NCBI GenBank assembly: GCA_021732025.1
Contig: JAKFVU010000077.1
Location: 124,001 to 188,000 of the forward strand
Direction of reading: 5' to 3'
Length of the DNA: 64,000 bases
Source: Candidatus Obscuribacterales bacterium
GTDB taxonomy: Bacteria; Cyanobacteriota; Vampirovibrionia; Obscuribacterales; Obscuribacteraceae
The notes under the pieces were generated by a model. That model made no database searches. It was given only the letters and a program-made list of their open reading frames with translations, and was not told where the DNA came from. This document shows positions 25,332 through 35,134 of the stretch, piece by piece. Made by a program: the position numbers and the translations under genes. The first letter of the stretch is position 1, and each line of letters starts with the position of its first letter.

Positions 25332-25970
25332 TTATGTTCCGAAGATTCTGTCGCCAGCATCGCCGAGGCCAGGCACGATATAGCCGCGCTCGTTCAAATT
25401 GCTATCAACAGATGCTGTTGTAATGTGCACATTAGGGAATTGAGAATGGACGCGCTTGATGCCTTCAGGAGCAGCAACGAACGATACCAACTGAATTTCA
25501 CCGACATTGAGCTTGGCAAACAATTCGATGGCTGCTGCTGCTGAGCCGCCAGTGGCAAGCATGGGGTCGAGCACTATAATTCTGCTATCTGGTGGCAGAG
25601 AATCAGGCAACTTGGCGTAGTAGGAAATTGCTTCAAGGGTGGTCTCGTCGCGCTTCAGGCCAACATGATAAATACGGGCGGCTGGCAACATTTTCTGTGC
25701 AGCTTCAGCCATTACTAGTCCAGCTCTGAGCACTGGAGCCAAAATCACATAGTCAGTGAGAGCTGAGCCCTTCGCTTGTCCGACTGGAGTTTCAACGCCA
25801 AGCTCTCTTACCGACATCTGTCTGGATGCTTCGTAGACAAGATACTGGCTGAGAGTGATTGAGTAGCGACGAAAATCTGGAGATTGTGTTTGGTAGTCGC
25901 GAAGCTTGGTGAGCAAATGCTGTACTACCGGATGGTCTACTACCTGTACTTTGTTGCCCAAAGCGATCAT
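25332..25970 (-). CDS. upp: Uracil phosphoribosyltransferase
   Basis: It converts uracil and PRPP to UMP in pyrimidine salvage (cytoplasmic, 212 residues, the usual length). The PRPP-binding loop VLDPMLATGGSA, the APVLRAGL segment and the C-terminal uracil-binding region YIVPGLGDAGDR are complete. The ATG at 25970 is chosen over a TTG one codon earlier because GGAGG stands 8 nt upstream. It lies 66 bp downstream of dxr and 117 bp upstream of a nucleobase permease on the same strand. A 16-bp stretch overlapping its 3' end is repeated 28 bp downstream. Confidence 0.96.
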   Translation of the reverse strand: MIALGNKVQVVDHPVVQHLLTKLRDYQTQSPDFRRYSITLSQYLVYEASRQMSVRELGVETPVGQAKGSALTDYVILAPVLRAGLVMAEAAQKMLPAARIYHVGLKRDETTLEAISYYAKLPDSLPPDSRIIVLDPMLATGGSAAAAIELFAKLNVGEIQLVSFVAAPEGIKRVHSQFPNVHITTASVDSNLNERGYIVPGLGDAGDRIFGT

Positions 25971-26036
25971 CAAATTTCCCTCCAGTGGCGATTGACGGCA
26001 CGGTCAATCCTTATTTTCTTACTTAATTTTGCGGCA

Positions 26037-27227
26037 TCAACTTATGGCCGAAGCCATGATTGAGCGGGCCTGTGCTCGGGCCCATTTGTCGCACTCTAGT
26101 ATATCCTCCAGAGGCGGCGATTTTATTGGCTTATGTTCATCGAGTACTCTTTCCAGGGTTTCAGCGATTTGGAGAAACTTAATATCGCCTTTGAGGAACG
26201 AATCAACCGCGATTTCATTGGCGGCGTTGAGGACACAAGCCCGGGTATCATCGCCAGCGGCGGCCTCTTGCGCTAGGCCCAGGCAACGAAAGCGCACAGG
26301 GTCAGGCTTTTCAAAAGTTAGGTCTTTTAGCTCGCTAAGACTTAGTTTAGGAACTCGGCTCGAGGCAATGCGATCAGGGTAGAACAAGGCATAGTGAATC
26401 GGCAGACGCATGTCTGGAAGGCCCATCTGCCCTACTATTGAGCCGTCTACAAACTCAACGGCTGAGTGCAAAATCGATTGAGGGTGAATTACTACCTCAA
26501 TTTTGCTAGCTGGCAGGTCGAAGAGCCAACGCGCCTCAATTATTTCTAAGCCTTTGTTCATTAAAGTAGCAGAGTCGATTGTTATCTTTGCGCCCATCGA
26601 CCAATTGGGATGTTTTAGCGCATCAGATATGGTGGCATTCTTCATAGCTTCGAATGACCAAGTTCTGAACGGTCCACCGGAGCCAGTTAGCAATAATTTT
26701 TCAACTTCCTCGTTGACTCGACCTCTTAGAATCGAGGCCCAGAGCGATTGATAAATAGCCGAATGCTCGCTATCGACAGGCACAATTTGAGCATTGTGTT
26801 GTTTGGCAGAACTAATAACTAAATGTCCTGCTGCCACCATCGTTTCTTTGTTGGCTAGAGCAATAATTTTGCCTTTGGCAATGGCCGCGAGCGTGGGCTT
26901 CACACCTAAGAATCCAACTACTGCTGTAACCAATACAGTCGACTGCGAGTGTTCTGCAACCGCCACCAAGCCTTCCTCGCCAGACATACATTCGATGCCT
27001 TTCAATTGCTCAGCGCTGAGTATCTCTTTCAATTTCAAAACTGATTCGGGGCTAGGCAGCGAAATCAAGTCGGGGCGAAATTCTAAAATCTGCTCCTTGA
27101 AATCTTGCAGATTCTTATCTCCAGCAGCCAAGGCTGAAACTTTTAGCTGGTCTGGATGTGCGCGAACGATGTCTAGAGTCTGCTTGCCGATAGAGCCAGT
27201 CGACCCAATAATGCTGAGAAACTTCAC
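26037..27227 (-). CDS. dxr: 1-deoxy-D-xylulose 5-phosphate reductoisomerase
   Basis: This is the second enzyme of the MEP (DXP) isoprenoid pathway; it rearranges and reduces DXP to MEP with NADPH. The 396-residue sequence has the N-terminal NADPH fold (GSTGSIGKQTLDIV), NKETMVAAG, metal/substrate residues in VPVDSEHSAI, the flexible-loop SGGPFR and NWSMGAKITIDSATLMNKG. The substrate loop reads LLTGSGGPFR where LTASGGPFR is usual, a mild change. GTG start with GCGGAAG upstream. It follows the unknown 361-residue gene by 30 bp and precedes upp, apparently in one transcript. Confidence 0.97.
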   Translation of the reverse strand: MKFLSIIGSTGSIGKQTLDIVRAHPDQLKVSALAAGDKNLQDFKEQILEFRPDLISLPSPESVLKLKEILSAEQLKGIECMSGEEGLVAVAEHSQSTVLVTAVVGFLGVKPTLAAIAKGKIIALANKETMVAAGHLVISSAKQHNAQIVPVDSEHSAIYQSLWASILRGRVNEEVEKLLLTGSGGPFRTWSFEAMKNATISDALKHPNWSMGAKITIDSATLMNKGLEIIEARWLFDLPASKIEVVIHPQSILHSAVEFVDGSIVGQMGLPDMRLPIHYALFYPDRIASSRVPKLSLSELKDLTFEKPDPVRFRCLGLAQEAAAGDDTRACVLNAANEIAVDSFLKGDIKFLQIAETLERVLDEHKPIKSPPLEDILECDKWARAQARSIMASAIS

Positions 27228-27257
27228 TTTTTACTTCCGCTAACTACTTCGTTTATT

Positions 27258-28343
27258 TTAGAATCTTGGCGGCAGAGATGGCGGTAATTCGAATTTAGGG
27301 AAGCTACCCAACTTAATATGATCGCGAATTACTTTCAGCGACGCTTGCCTTGCCATTGACTGATCGTACACTCCAGCATAGAAGCCGTAGTAGTCGTTAG
27401 GGTAACGTCCCGAACTCCAATATGGCACACCTGGCATCAAGGGCGAATAGACATTAGGCCGTGGAACGTGATTAACCTCTCTCAGCTTGCCGCTTGAATC
27501 GCGGTAAGCGGCATCGAGCAATGAGATTGCCTCGTCTAGCTTTCTCAATGTAGTTGGATTATTGAGATCGGCTGTGCCTGTGCGCAAGAAGTCATTGATA
27601 ACGGGTTTGACAGCGGCTGCTGTGAGGACATCGGCCAAGTAAAGTTTGTAATATGGATTGTCCGAGGTTTTGGCCGCGTCACGTAAAACCTGTTCTTGCT
27701 TAAGCAAGGCATCATCAGCAATTCCAGCAATGCGGCCAAAATACTTGATGGAGTTTACTCCGCCATCATTGACCGGGTTGAAATTGCGATCAAAGCTCTG
27801 CAAATTGGAGAAGGTGGCAGCAGCGTAGTTGCGATTAACGTCGATACGAATCGCTTCAACGGTTTTAGACTGCGTTGGCAGATCGATAGTCGTTAAGTTG
27901 GCAGGTAGATAGTGCTTCTTGCTGTGGTCTTGACCGCCTTCGAACCAAATGAAGAGACCTTTGGGGTCTTGCCAGTAATTGACCTTCACGCCTGGTGGAA
28001 TGTCTGTCAGTTTTAGTTTGTCGAAGTCTTTGGGCCAGGTTTTGGCTGCGCCGATTAGTTTAGCGTCGAAGTCTTTATCATTAATAGAGAGAATTATTGC
28101 CCGGTTTTCGATTCTGACATCAAGCGGCGTGGCTGGTGCGTCTTTCACTTGTGCGACAACTGTGTCGCCTGGTCTGGCAGTTACGTCGCGACTGGGAACA
28201 TGCAGCTGGTCGCTGGTTCCGGCAGTAGGCGGCGATAATTGGGCATCACCAGGATTGTTATTCTTTCCGAAAATAGCGCCAAAATCTAAGCCTGGCTTAG
28301 TTGCCGGCTTTTGTTCTTGGACATTTTCTGCTTGGTCGCCCAT
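27258..28343 (-). CDS. Protein of unknown function upstream of dxr
   Basis: I do not recognise a family in this 361-residue protein. It has no signal peptide or membrane helix. The first 70 residues are polar and rich in Pro, Gln, Lys and Asn. A beta-rich region follows (about 75-170, including VNYWQDPKGLFIWFEGG), then a helical region (about 180-280) and a Pro/Tyr-rich tail with PNVYSPLMPGVPYWSSGRYP and a C-terminal PPSLPPRF. ATG start; AGGAG-like GGAGAACAG upstream. First gene of the minus-strand dxr-upp-permease unit, which does not point to a specific role. Confidence 0.7.
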   Translation of the reverse strand: MGDQAENVQEQKPATKPGLDFGAIFGKNNNPGDAQLSPPTAGTSDQLHVPSRDVTARPGDTVVAQVKDAPATPLDVRIENRAIILSINDKDFDAKLIGAAKTWPKDFDKLKLTDIPPGVKVNYWQDPKGLFIWFEGGQDHSKKHYLPANLTTIDLPTQSKTVEAIRIDVNRNYAAATFSNLQSFDRNFNPVNDGGVNSIKYFGRIAGIADDALLKQEQVLRDAAKTSDNPYYKLYLADVLTAAAVKPVINDFLRTGTADLNNPTTLRKLDEAISLLDAAYRDSSGKLREVNHVPRPNVYSPLMPGVPYWSSGRYPNDYYGFYAGVYDQSMARQASLKVIRDHIKLGSFPKFELPPSLPPRF

Positions 28344-28528
28344 CAGGCACTGTTCTCCTAACCTGACTGTTCTCTAGAAAGTACTCTATTGCGCTTACGT
28401 AAGACCGTCAATGTTGGGAATACGAATAGGCCCAGGCACGAATTAGTTGAAGCCGTAATTCCGTTGGCTGAGCAGCAATTTGGGTATTGCCTTAATATGC
28501 TTGAATTGAGTTAATGAACTGGAGATTT

Positions 28529-31500
28529 ATGCTTCCAAGAACAGTTCGCTTGGCCAAGGTTTCCAGGGCTTTGTCCAAATTTTTGTCTCTGAGTTTAGTG
28601 TTGCTGATTGTACTCACGACCACTCCGATTCTGCCGCTGCCAGCATTCGCTGTTGCAGGTGACCATCCGCCGCTAGAGTTCATCTTGTCAGAGGGTGAAA
28701 ATCGTGGTGAGAAAAGAGAAAGCGCTAATGTAGTTGATGCCAAGCCACTTCCCGCAGGTAGGGCTGAGGCAATACTGAGCAGGTTAACTGCCTTGCCGGC
28801 ATCATCAGAGCAAGCAGAGCAAAAGCTCGTTTTGCCTGAAGATTCACTTATTAAACCAGCTATTCCGGGCAATCAAATAACTGAAGTTTTTCCAGCTAAG
28901 AATGACAGCGTAGTAGGAAGCAATTTGCGCACTGCTCGCGCTGCTTATGATAGTACATCAAAGCCTTTACCATTGAGGGTATCGCGTATTAGCCATAGTG
29001 GCAATGTCGCCAAAATTGATCAGCTGGCCGTAACCTTTTCGCAGCCTTTGATTGCCCTTACCCAGGTAGGGGCAGCAGCGAATAAGTTTGTAACCATCAC
29101 GCCGCAACCGAAAGGTGAGTGGAAATGGGCCGGTACTCAGACTCTACTCTTTGTGCCTTCGGGCGGACGTTTTCCTCTGGCGACTAAGTATGTCGTCAAT
29201 GTTCCGTCTTCTGCTACTTCAATCGGAGGCAGCAAAGTCGAGAAAAGTATGAGCTGGACGATTACCACGCCAGCGGCCAAGATCGTGAACTTCTATCCTT
29301 CTGACCTTTTAGGGCTTAGTGGAGCGGACAAGCAATCAACCACGCCCGTATTTTTAGCTATTTTCAATCAGTCTATCGATGCTAAAGAGATATTGGCAAA
29401 GACGATTGTGCGCGCTGGTAAGCAAAGTTATTCGATACGCCGCCTTTCTCAGAGCCAGTTGCTCACTAAAGAGCCAAATTTTAAGACTCTAATACCAGCT
29501 GATGCAAATTGCTGGGTAGCATTCGAGGCAACTTCAGCCTTTGCTAAAGACGCGCTTGTTCAGGTGGTTTTCGATAAATCTTTGCCTTCGGCAGAAGGTC
29601 CACTTTTAAGTACTTCACTAGATACCCGCCTTGTCAAAATACACGGTAAGTTTTGCCTGAGCGCTAAACCAATTGCGCCAAGAGCCGGTGAGAATGGCTA
29701 TCTTGAGCTGACATTCTCGAATAGTATTAGTCAGAAGAGTAACCTGAAATCGCTGGTTACTATTACTCCAGAAGTTAAACGCCTAACTAGATCAGTGATG
29801 GGAAACAGGCTGGTTTTGCAAGGGGATTTTAAAGCTAAGACCATTTACCAAGTTGCTATCAGCAAAATGCTTGTTGATGATTTCGGCCAAACTCTTGATC
29901 ATGACTACGTTACCCGCGTGCAAACAGGTCTTCTTGAACGACAAATTGCGGTAGATCGAACGTTCAAGTCTTGCACTACAGGTGGTGCTCCACAGTTCTC
30001 GGCTTGGGCCCAAGGTGGCAGCCGTTTGAAGGTTGAGATTCGCAAGGTAGAGGCAAAAGACTTTGCCAACCTCAGACAAAAGCTTAGTAGGCCGGAAGTC
30101 GAGACTCTAGGGAAACTTGTACATACTGAGTTTTATCCCATCGGTGTGAACGGTAGGCAGGTCAATGTTGCCTTGAAGTCGTACCTGCCCAAGTGTGGTC
30201 ATCTACTTGTTAGAGCTGATTTTGAGAAAGCGCCCAAGCAAGACCCTGTCTGGGCCAGATCATGGGTACAAGTTAGCGACATTGGCCTTGATGTTTTCAA
30301 CAGCAAAGACCTCGAGATATTAGCCACAGGTTTGAAAGATGCAACACCGCTCCCCGGTGTTGAGCTTCAGTTGTTAGGCAAGCAGGCCAAAGTAATTACT
30401 AATGCCAATGGTCAGGCTGTTCTCAGTCGGCAGTCTAGCAAATCTGATTTTGATGTTTTGGTTGGAAGTAAAAATGGCGATACGTCTATTTTGACTCCAG
30501 AGGAATATGGCGGCTTTTGGCAATCAAATCAATCACAAGAATCTCTGCGCTGGTATACCGTTTCTGATAGAAATCTCTACAAACCCAGTGAAGAGGTCTC
30601 AGTTAAAGGCATACTGCGCAGACTATCTTATACTCCTGGTGGTGGCATAAATTTGACTGTGCCGCCAGTAAGCAAGATTAGCTACAGCCTAGTAGACAAC
30701 CTTGGCACCGAGATTGCTGTTGGTAGCGGTGACCTTGATAAATTGGGCGGCTTTAGTTTTGGGATCAAGCTCCCGGCGAAAGTTCCGCTCGGACAGGCCG
30801 AGATTCGCATGAAAACAGGTGCGAGCTTTAAGAAAGTCGACACCGACATTCAGTCAGATGCTCAGACTAGTTTGTCGATTACCATTTCTGAATTTCGTCA
30901 ACCAGAGTTTGAAATGAAAGTTAGTACTGCGCAAAGCGGTCCTTTTGTTTTGGGTGACACTGTCAACATCACTGCCACTGCTAAGTATCTAGTTGGCGGT
31001 GGCTTGGCTAACTCTGCTGTAAATTGGGTAGTGACACCGTCGAGAGCCAGCTACGCACCACCCGGGTGGCCCGGCTTTGGCTTCGATAATACCTTTGATA
31101 TTTATCAATGGCTGGAAGAGCAGCGCCTCAATCAAGGCAATTTTAAGGACGGTCAAAAGACCCTCACTACTACTACTGATGCAGATGGCAGCAGTACTCT
31201 TGCCGTCAAATTTGTCTCGACGCCATATCCTGTGCCTATGAGTTATCAGTGCCAAGCAACTGTTTCTGATGTTAATCGACAAACTTGGACTGATACTACA
31301 AGCGTTATTGTGAATCCTTCTGACTTATGTGTCGGTATTAAGAAAGATAAGTCTTATTACCGAGAAGGTGACTTAGTCAATCTAGAGCTTGTTGCCTGTG
31401 ACTTGAACGGCAAGTTAAAGGCAGGCACTGCAATAGATGTGGAACTCAAAGAGTTAGATGCCGAGCAAAAAGCAATTACTAGTAAAAGAACTTTGACAAT

Positions 31501-34500
31501 CGCTAGTGAGCCAGCGAAGTTGCAGTTTCGCCTGGATAAATCTACCACTTCTTTTTCTTGTAGCGTCACAGCCAAAGACGCGAACAACAGAGTAGCAATG
31601 TCTGTAGACAACGGTGGAATAAGTGCTCCCGAGAAAGAGAAGGTTGTTGAAATAGCGCAACAGCAAACAATTCAATTGACTGCCGACAAGTCTGAATATC
31701 AACCAGGTGATGTTGCCGAATTGACTATAAGTAGCCCTTTTAAACCAGCCAAAGGTTTGCTGATAATCACCAGAAACAGAAACATCTCAAGCCAGCCAAT
31801 CGTTATGGACTCAGCTAAAAAAACAGTCAAAATTGCGATCGTTGACGACTTCTATCCTGTGGTGCGGGCGCAAGTTTTCTTGGCAGGAAGTGCTGTCGAA
31901 TTTGCTACTGCCACCATTGATTTGGCGGTGCCACCGAATGCACGTAAGTTGAACTTGACGGCAAAGTGTGAACAAGAATTTGTCACACCAGGGCATCAAG
32001 CAACCATAGATATTGAACTTAAAGATTTTGCGGGAAAGCCAGTTAGAGATGGCCAAGTGGCCCTTGCTGTTGTGGATGAATCGGTGCTGGCGCTGACTGG
32101 TTATAGATGGCCAGAGCCACTTGATTTTTTCTATCCAGCCGATTTACCTGGCGTTTCTGAAAGTCATTCCCGTGCCGCTGCGGTAATCCCTGCTTCATTG
32201 AGAAAGCCGGCTAACTCAGATCTGTCTTCATTACCGCCGCCCAGTGCAATGCCTGTTCCTTTGCCCGGAGGCGGGCCCGGCGGGATGATGGAGATGCAGC
32301 TAATTCAACGCCAGCACTCGGGCTTGGTTGGTGCGCCAGTTGATCCTCGGTTCGGGCAACTTAATGAAGTAGCGGAATTCTATGACAGTCGATTTTTTGA
32401 TTCGTCTAGCCCCAAAATAGTTTTGAGAAAAAACTTTGCGGCCCTTGCTCTCTTTAAACCAATAACAATTACCGATTCAAACGGTCGCGCCAAGGTTGCT
32501 TTCAAGCTACCTGATAATGTCACCAGATATCGAATCATGGCTGTGGCTGTCAGTGGCAGTAACCAGTTTGGCGCGACAGAGTCTTTGTTCACGGCACAAA
32601 TGCCGCTCATGGTAAAACCGTCGCCCCCAAGATTCATGCAACTTACTGACCGCTGTGAGCTTCCAGTTGTTATTCAAAATCAAACAGACAGTGAATTGCT
32701 GACTGAAGTGGCAGTGCGTGGGCAGAACGTGAAAGTCATTGAGTCTGGCAAGCTTGTTGTTGTGCCAGCTCACGATAGGGTAGAAGTGAGGTTCGCCACT
32801 GAAGCCACGAATGTAGGAAGAGCCCAGTTTCAATGTGCTGCAGTTTCGGGCAATACTACTGATGCCGCTGAGTTTAATTTCCCAATATTAATGCCTGCGA
32901 GTTCTGAGAGCTTTGCTACTTATGGCGTTATCGATAAGGGTATTGCTTTGCAAAAACTCGATGTTCCGACTGAAGTTTTCTATAAGCTTGGTGGACTATC
33001 AGTTGAGACTAGCAGTACTGCCGTGCAGTCGCTCACTGATGCCTATATTTATTTGCGCGATTATCCTTATCAATGCTCAGAACAGATGTCATCACGCTTG
33101 ATGGCAATGCTTGCTCTTCAAGATACTTTGAATGCTTTTGGCATCTTGAAGCCAGAAGAACGGGTGGCATACCGCAGCACTATTCAAAATGACATCGACA
33201 TTCTGCAGCTAAGACAGTGCCAAAATGGTGGCTTTGGTCTATGGACAGCTAATGAAGATGTACGCTGGCCCTATGTTTCAATTCAAGTGAGCCAAGCGCT
33301 TGGTCTGGCGCGAGAAAAGCATTACAAGGTGAAAGATGAGGTTTTGTCGAAAGCCTTGAATCACTTGCGTAAAATTGAGACCTTCATCCCAGCTGACTAC
33401 TCTGAGTCAGTCAAGGTAGCAGTCATGGCAAAGGCTTTGAATGTTAGACAGTTGCTCAAAGACACCGACCCGCGGGCCGCTAAGCGCTTACTTGAGAGAG
33501 TCTTAAAAGGGAAGAAACCGGCAATGCCATCACTAGAAGTGGCGGCCTGGCTTCTTGTTATTTTAGATAAAGAGCCTGCTTACAGTGCCGATGTTAAATT
33601 GCTGCGCGGCTACATTGATAGTCAAATTAAAGAGACTGCATCTACTGCTTCAGCTAACGAGCTTGGCTATGATGGCTTGTGGAATTATTGTATTTTTTCC
33701 AGTCCGCGCAGGACCGACGCTTCTATTTTAGAAGCACTTATGATCGATCAGCCAAAGAGCGAACTAATTCCGAAACTAGTAAAGGGTTTGTTGGCCCATC
33801 GAGTAAATGGTGCCTGGGAAGGAACTCAGGAAAACAGTTCTGTACTACAGGCGCTAGATCGCTATTTCAGAACCTATGAAAAGCAGACACCTGATATTGT
33901 TGCGCAGACCTGGCTAGACGATACGCTAGTAGCGAATCACAAGTTTGTTGGTCGTACCACCGATAGTCGGTTGACCAAGATTCCAATGTCCTATTTGCTA
34001 GACAGAAAAGCGAGTGAGGTTCTAATCAATAAGGTGGGTCCGGGCCGATTGTACTATCGCCTGGCACTTGATTATGTTCAGCAAAGCCTGAGCCTGAAAC
34101 CGTTAAACCAAGGCTTTACAGTTACTCGCGATTATTCGGCCGTTGACGGCAAAAGTGACGTGCAAAAAGACAGCGACGGCATTTGGCATTTCAAGTCAGG
34201 CTCAACCATTAAAGTGAATGTTCACCTTGAATCTCCAGGAGTCAGATATCACGTCGCTATGGCTGATCCAATTGCAGCTGGAGCTGAACCGATAAACGCT
34301 TCCTTGCTCGGCAATCGTGCCGAGATTCTAGCACCAGATATCAATAGTTCTCGATATTGGTATCGCCCATGGTATGAGCATCATAATTTGCGAGATCATC
34401 AGGCTGAAGCATTTAGTTCGCTCTTGCCAGCAGGTGCTTACGATTTTACCTATACGATTCAAGCCAGTACTCCTGGGCGTTATACTGTACCGCCGGTAAA

Positions 34501-34567
34501 GGTAGAAGAAATGTACATGAGCGAGACTTTCGGTCGAAGCCAAACTGATACGATAGTAATTGAGTAG
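28529..34567 (+). CDS. Giant alpha-2-macroglobulin-family protein with thioester
   Basis: This is a bacterial alpha-2-macroglobulin of 2012 residues, thought to trap proteases in the periplasm or at the cell surface. A signal peptide (hydrophobic FLSLSLVLLIVLTTTPIL) ends near AFAVAG. Ig-like MG domains fill the N-terminal half. A Pro/Gly/Met-rich stretch near residues 1220-1270 (LPPPSAMPVPLP, GGGPGGMMEM) looks like the bait region. Around Cys1516 the motif CSEQ forms the reactive thioester, followed by the alpha-helical TED domain. No lipobox Cys is evident. The ATG at 28529 is chosen over one 15 bp earlier because GGAG lies 4 nt upstream. Usual partner PBP1C is not adjacent. Confidence 0.92.
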   Translation: MLPRTVRLAKVSRALSKFLSLSLVLLIVLTTTPILPLPAFAVAGDHPPLEFILSEGENRGEKRESANVVDAKPLPAGRAEAILSRLTALPASSEQAEQKLVLPEDSLIKPAIPGNQITEVFPAKNDSVVGSNLRTARAAYDSTSKPLPLRVSRISHSGNVAKIDQLAVTFSQPLIALTQVGAAANKFVTITPQPKGEWKWAGTQTLLFVPSGGRFPLATKYVVNVPSSATSIGGSKVEKSMSWTITTPAAKIVNFYPSDLLGLSGADKQSTTPVFLAIFNQSIDAKEILAKTIVRAGKQSYSIRRLSQSQLLTKEPNFKTLIPADANCWVAFEATSAFAKDALVQVVFDKSLPSAEGPLLSTSLDTRLVKIHGKFCLSAKPIAPRAGENGYLELTFSNSISQKSNLKSLVTITPEVKRLTRSVMGNRLVLQGDFKAKTIYQVAISKMLVDDFGQTLDHDYVTRVQTGLLERQIAVDRTFKSCTTGGAPQFSAWAQGGSRLKVEIRKVEAKDFANLRQKLSRPEVETLGKLVHTEFYPIGVNGRQVNVALKSYLPKCGHLLVRADFEKAPKQDPVWARSWVQVSDIGLDVFNSKDLEILATGLKDATPLPGVELQLLGKQAKVITNANGQAVLSRQSSKSDFDVLVGSKNGDTSILTPEEYGGFWQSNQSQESLRWYTVSDRNLYKPSEEVSVKGILRRLSYTPGGGINLTVPPVSKISYSLVDNLGTEIAVGSGDLDKLGGFSFGIKLPAKVPLGQAEIRMKTGASFKKVDTDIQSDAQTSLSITISEFRQPEFEMKVSTAQSGPFVLGDTVNITATAKYLVGGGLANSAVNWVVTPSRASYAPPGWPGFGFDNTFDIYQWLEEQRLNQGNFKDGQKTLTTTTDADGSSTLAVKFVSTPYPVPMSYQCQATVSDVNRQTWTDTTSVIVNPSDLCVGIKKDKSYYREGDLVNLELVACDLNGKLKAGTAIDVELKELDAEQKAITSKRTLTIASEPAKLQFRLDKSTTSFSCSVTAKDANNRVAMSVDNGGISAPEKEKVVEIAQQQTIQLTADKSEYQPGDVAELTISSPFKPAKGLLIITRNRNISSQPIVMDSAKKTVKIAIVDDFYPVVRAQVFLAGSAVEFATATIDLAVPPNARKLNLTAKCEQEFVTPGHQATIDIELKDFAGKPVRDGQVALAVVDESVLALTGYRWPEPLDFFYPADLPGVSESHSRAAAVIPASLRKPANSDLSSLPPPSAMPVPLPGGGPGGMMEMQLIQRQHSGLVGAPVDPRFGQLNEVAEFYDSRFFDSSSPKIVLRKNFAALALFKPITITDSNGRAKVAFKLPDNVTRYRIMAVAVSGSNQFGATESLFTAQMPLMVKPSPPRFMQLTDRCELPVVIQNQTDSELLTEVAVRGQNVKVIESGKLVVVPAHDRVEVRFATEATNVGRAQFQCAAVSGNTTDAAEFNFPILMPASSESFATYGVIDKGIALQKLDVPTEVFYKLGGLSVETSSTAVQSLTDAYIYLRDYPYQCSEQMSSRLMAMLALQDTLNAFGILKPEERVAYRSTIQNDIDILQLRQCQNGGFGLWTANEDVRWPYVSIQVSQALGLAREKHYKVKDEVLSKALNHLRKIETFIPADYSESVKVAVMAKALNVRQLLKDTDPRAAKRLLERVLKGKKPAMPSLEVAAWLLVILDKEPAYSADVKLLRGYIDSQIKETASTASANELGYDGLWNYCIFSSPRRTDASILEALMIDQPKSELIPKLVKGLLAHRVNGAWEGTQENSSVLQALDRYFRTYEKQTPDIVAQTWLDDTLVANHKFVGRTTDSRLTKIPMSYLLDRKASEVLINKVGPGRLYYRLALDYVQQSLSLKPLNQGFTVTRDYSAVDGKSDVQKDSDGIWHFKSGSTIKVNVHLESPGVRYHVAMADPIAAGAEPINASLLGNRAEILAPDINSSRYWYRPWYEHHNLRDHQAEAFSSLLPAGAYDFTYTIQASTPGRYTVPPVKVEEMYMSETFGRSQTDTIVIE

Positions 34568-34596
34568 GGTGACCATTAACAAGGGTACTTAGTAAC

Positions 34597-35091
34597 TTGT
34601 CCATAGAAATAGAACTAGACTCAACCTTGTTTCGCCTGCATCATTATCAAACGGTGCATGCTGTAGCGACCTGCAAGTTTGGCGCTCAGGTCTGTCTGGG
34701 AATTGGCCTCATGGCCAGCTGTGCCAGACTTTTGTCTATGGTTACCAGCTCTCAGGTTCTGCAGTTTGCCCTGGCGGCCATGCTGGCAATTGCCGTCTTG
34801 CAGCTACCAGGTTTCTTCTCACTAGCAGTGAAGATTTTGACGCAAGAGTGTTCGGGCTGTTGTCAGAGTGAGTCTTTAGACATCAATACGCTTTGGCAGC
34901 CCTTCTGTATCCTTGCTGCACTGGCGCTAGATTTTAGTGGCGTGCCGGTATTGTTGTACTTTATGGGTATTGGCTTCGGCAGCGTTTTTGGTATCCTCAT
35001 TCCCTTTATTGTCGCCGCATGCATTTTCTGGTTGCCTGTTGCAAACGGCCTTGCCGCTCAGTTAGAGATTGAATCGAAATCTAATTATTAG
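34597..35091 (+). CDS. Small polytopic membrane protein of unknown function
   Basis: The 164-residue protein has four hydrophobic segments and no recognised family. A Cys-rich loop (QECSGCCQSES) sits between the second and third helices and could bind metal. The TTG start is weakly supported (AAGGG 12 nt upstream), so the N-terminus is uncertain. It follows the alpha-2-macroglobulin gene by 29 bp on the same strand and may be co-transcribed. It could be an accessory to the macroglobulin, but nothing in the sequence proves this. Confidence 0.6.
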   Translation: MSIEIELDSTLFRLHHYQTVHAVATCKFGAQVCLGIGLMASCARLLSMVTSSQVLQFALAAMLAIAVLQLPGFFSLAVKILTQECSGCCQSESLDINTLWQPFCILAALALDFSGVPVLLYFMGIGFGSVFGILIPFIVAACIFWLPVANGLAAQLEIESKSNY

Positions 35092-35134
35092 CTTCTAGCC
35101 AGTTCAATATCAAAACATAAAGGCCTTTAGACCA

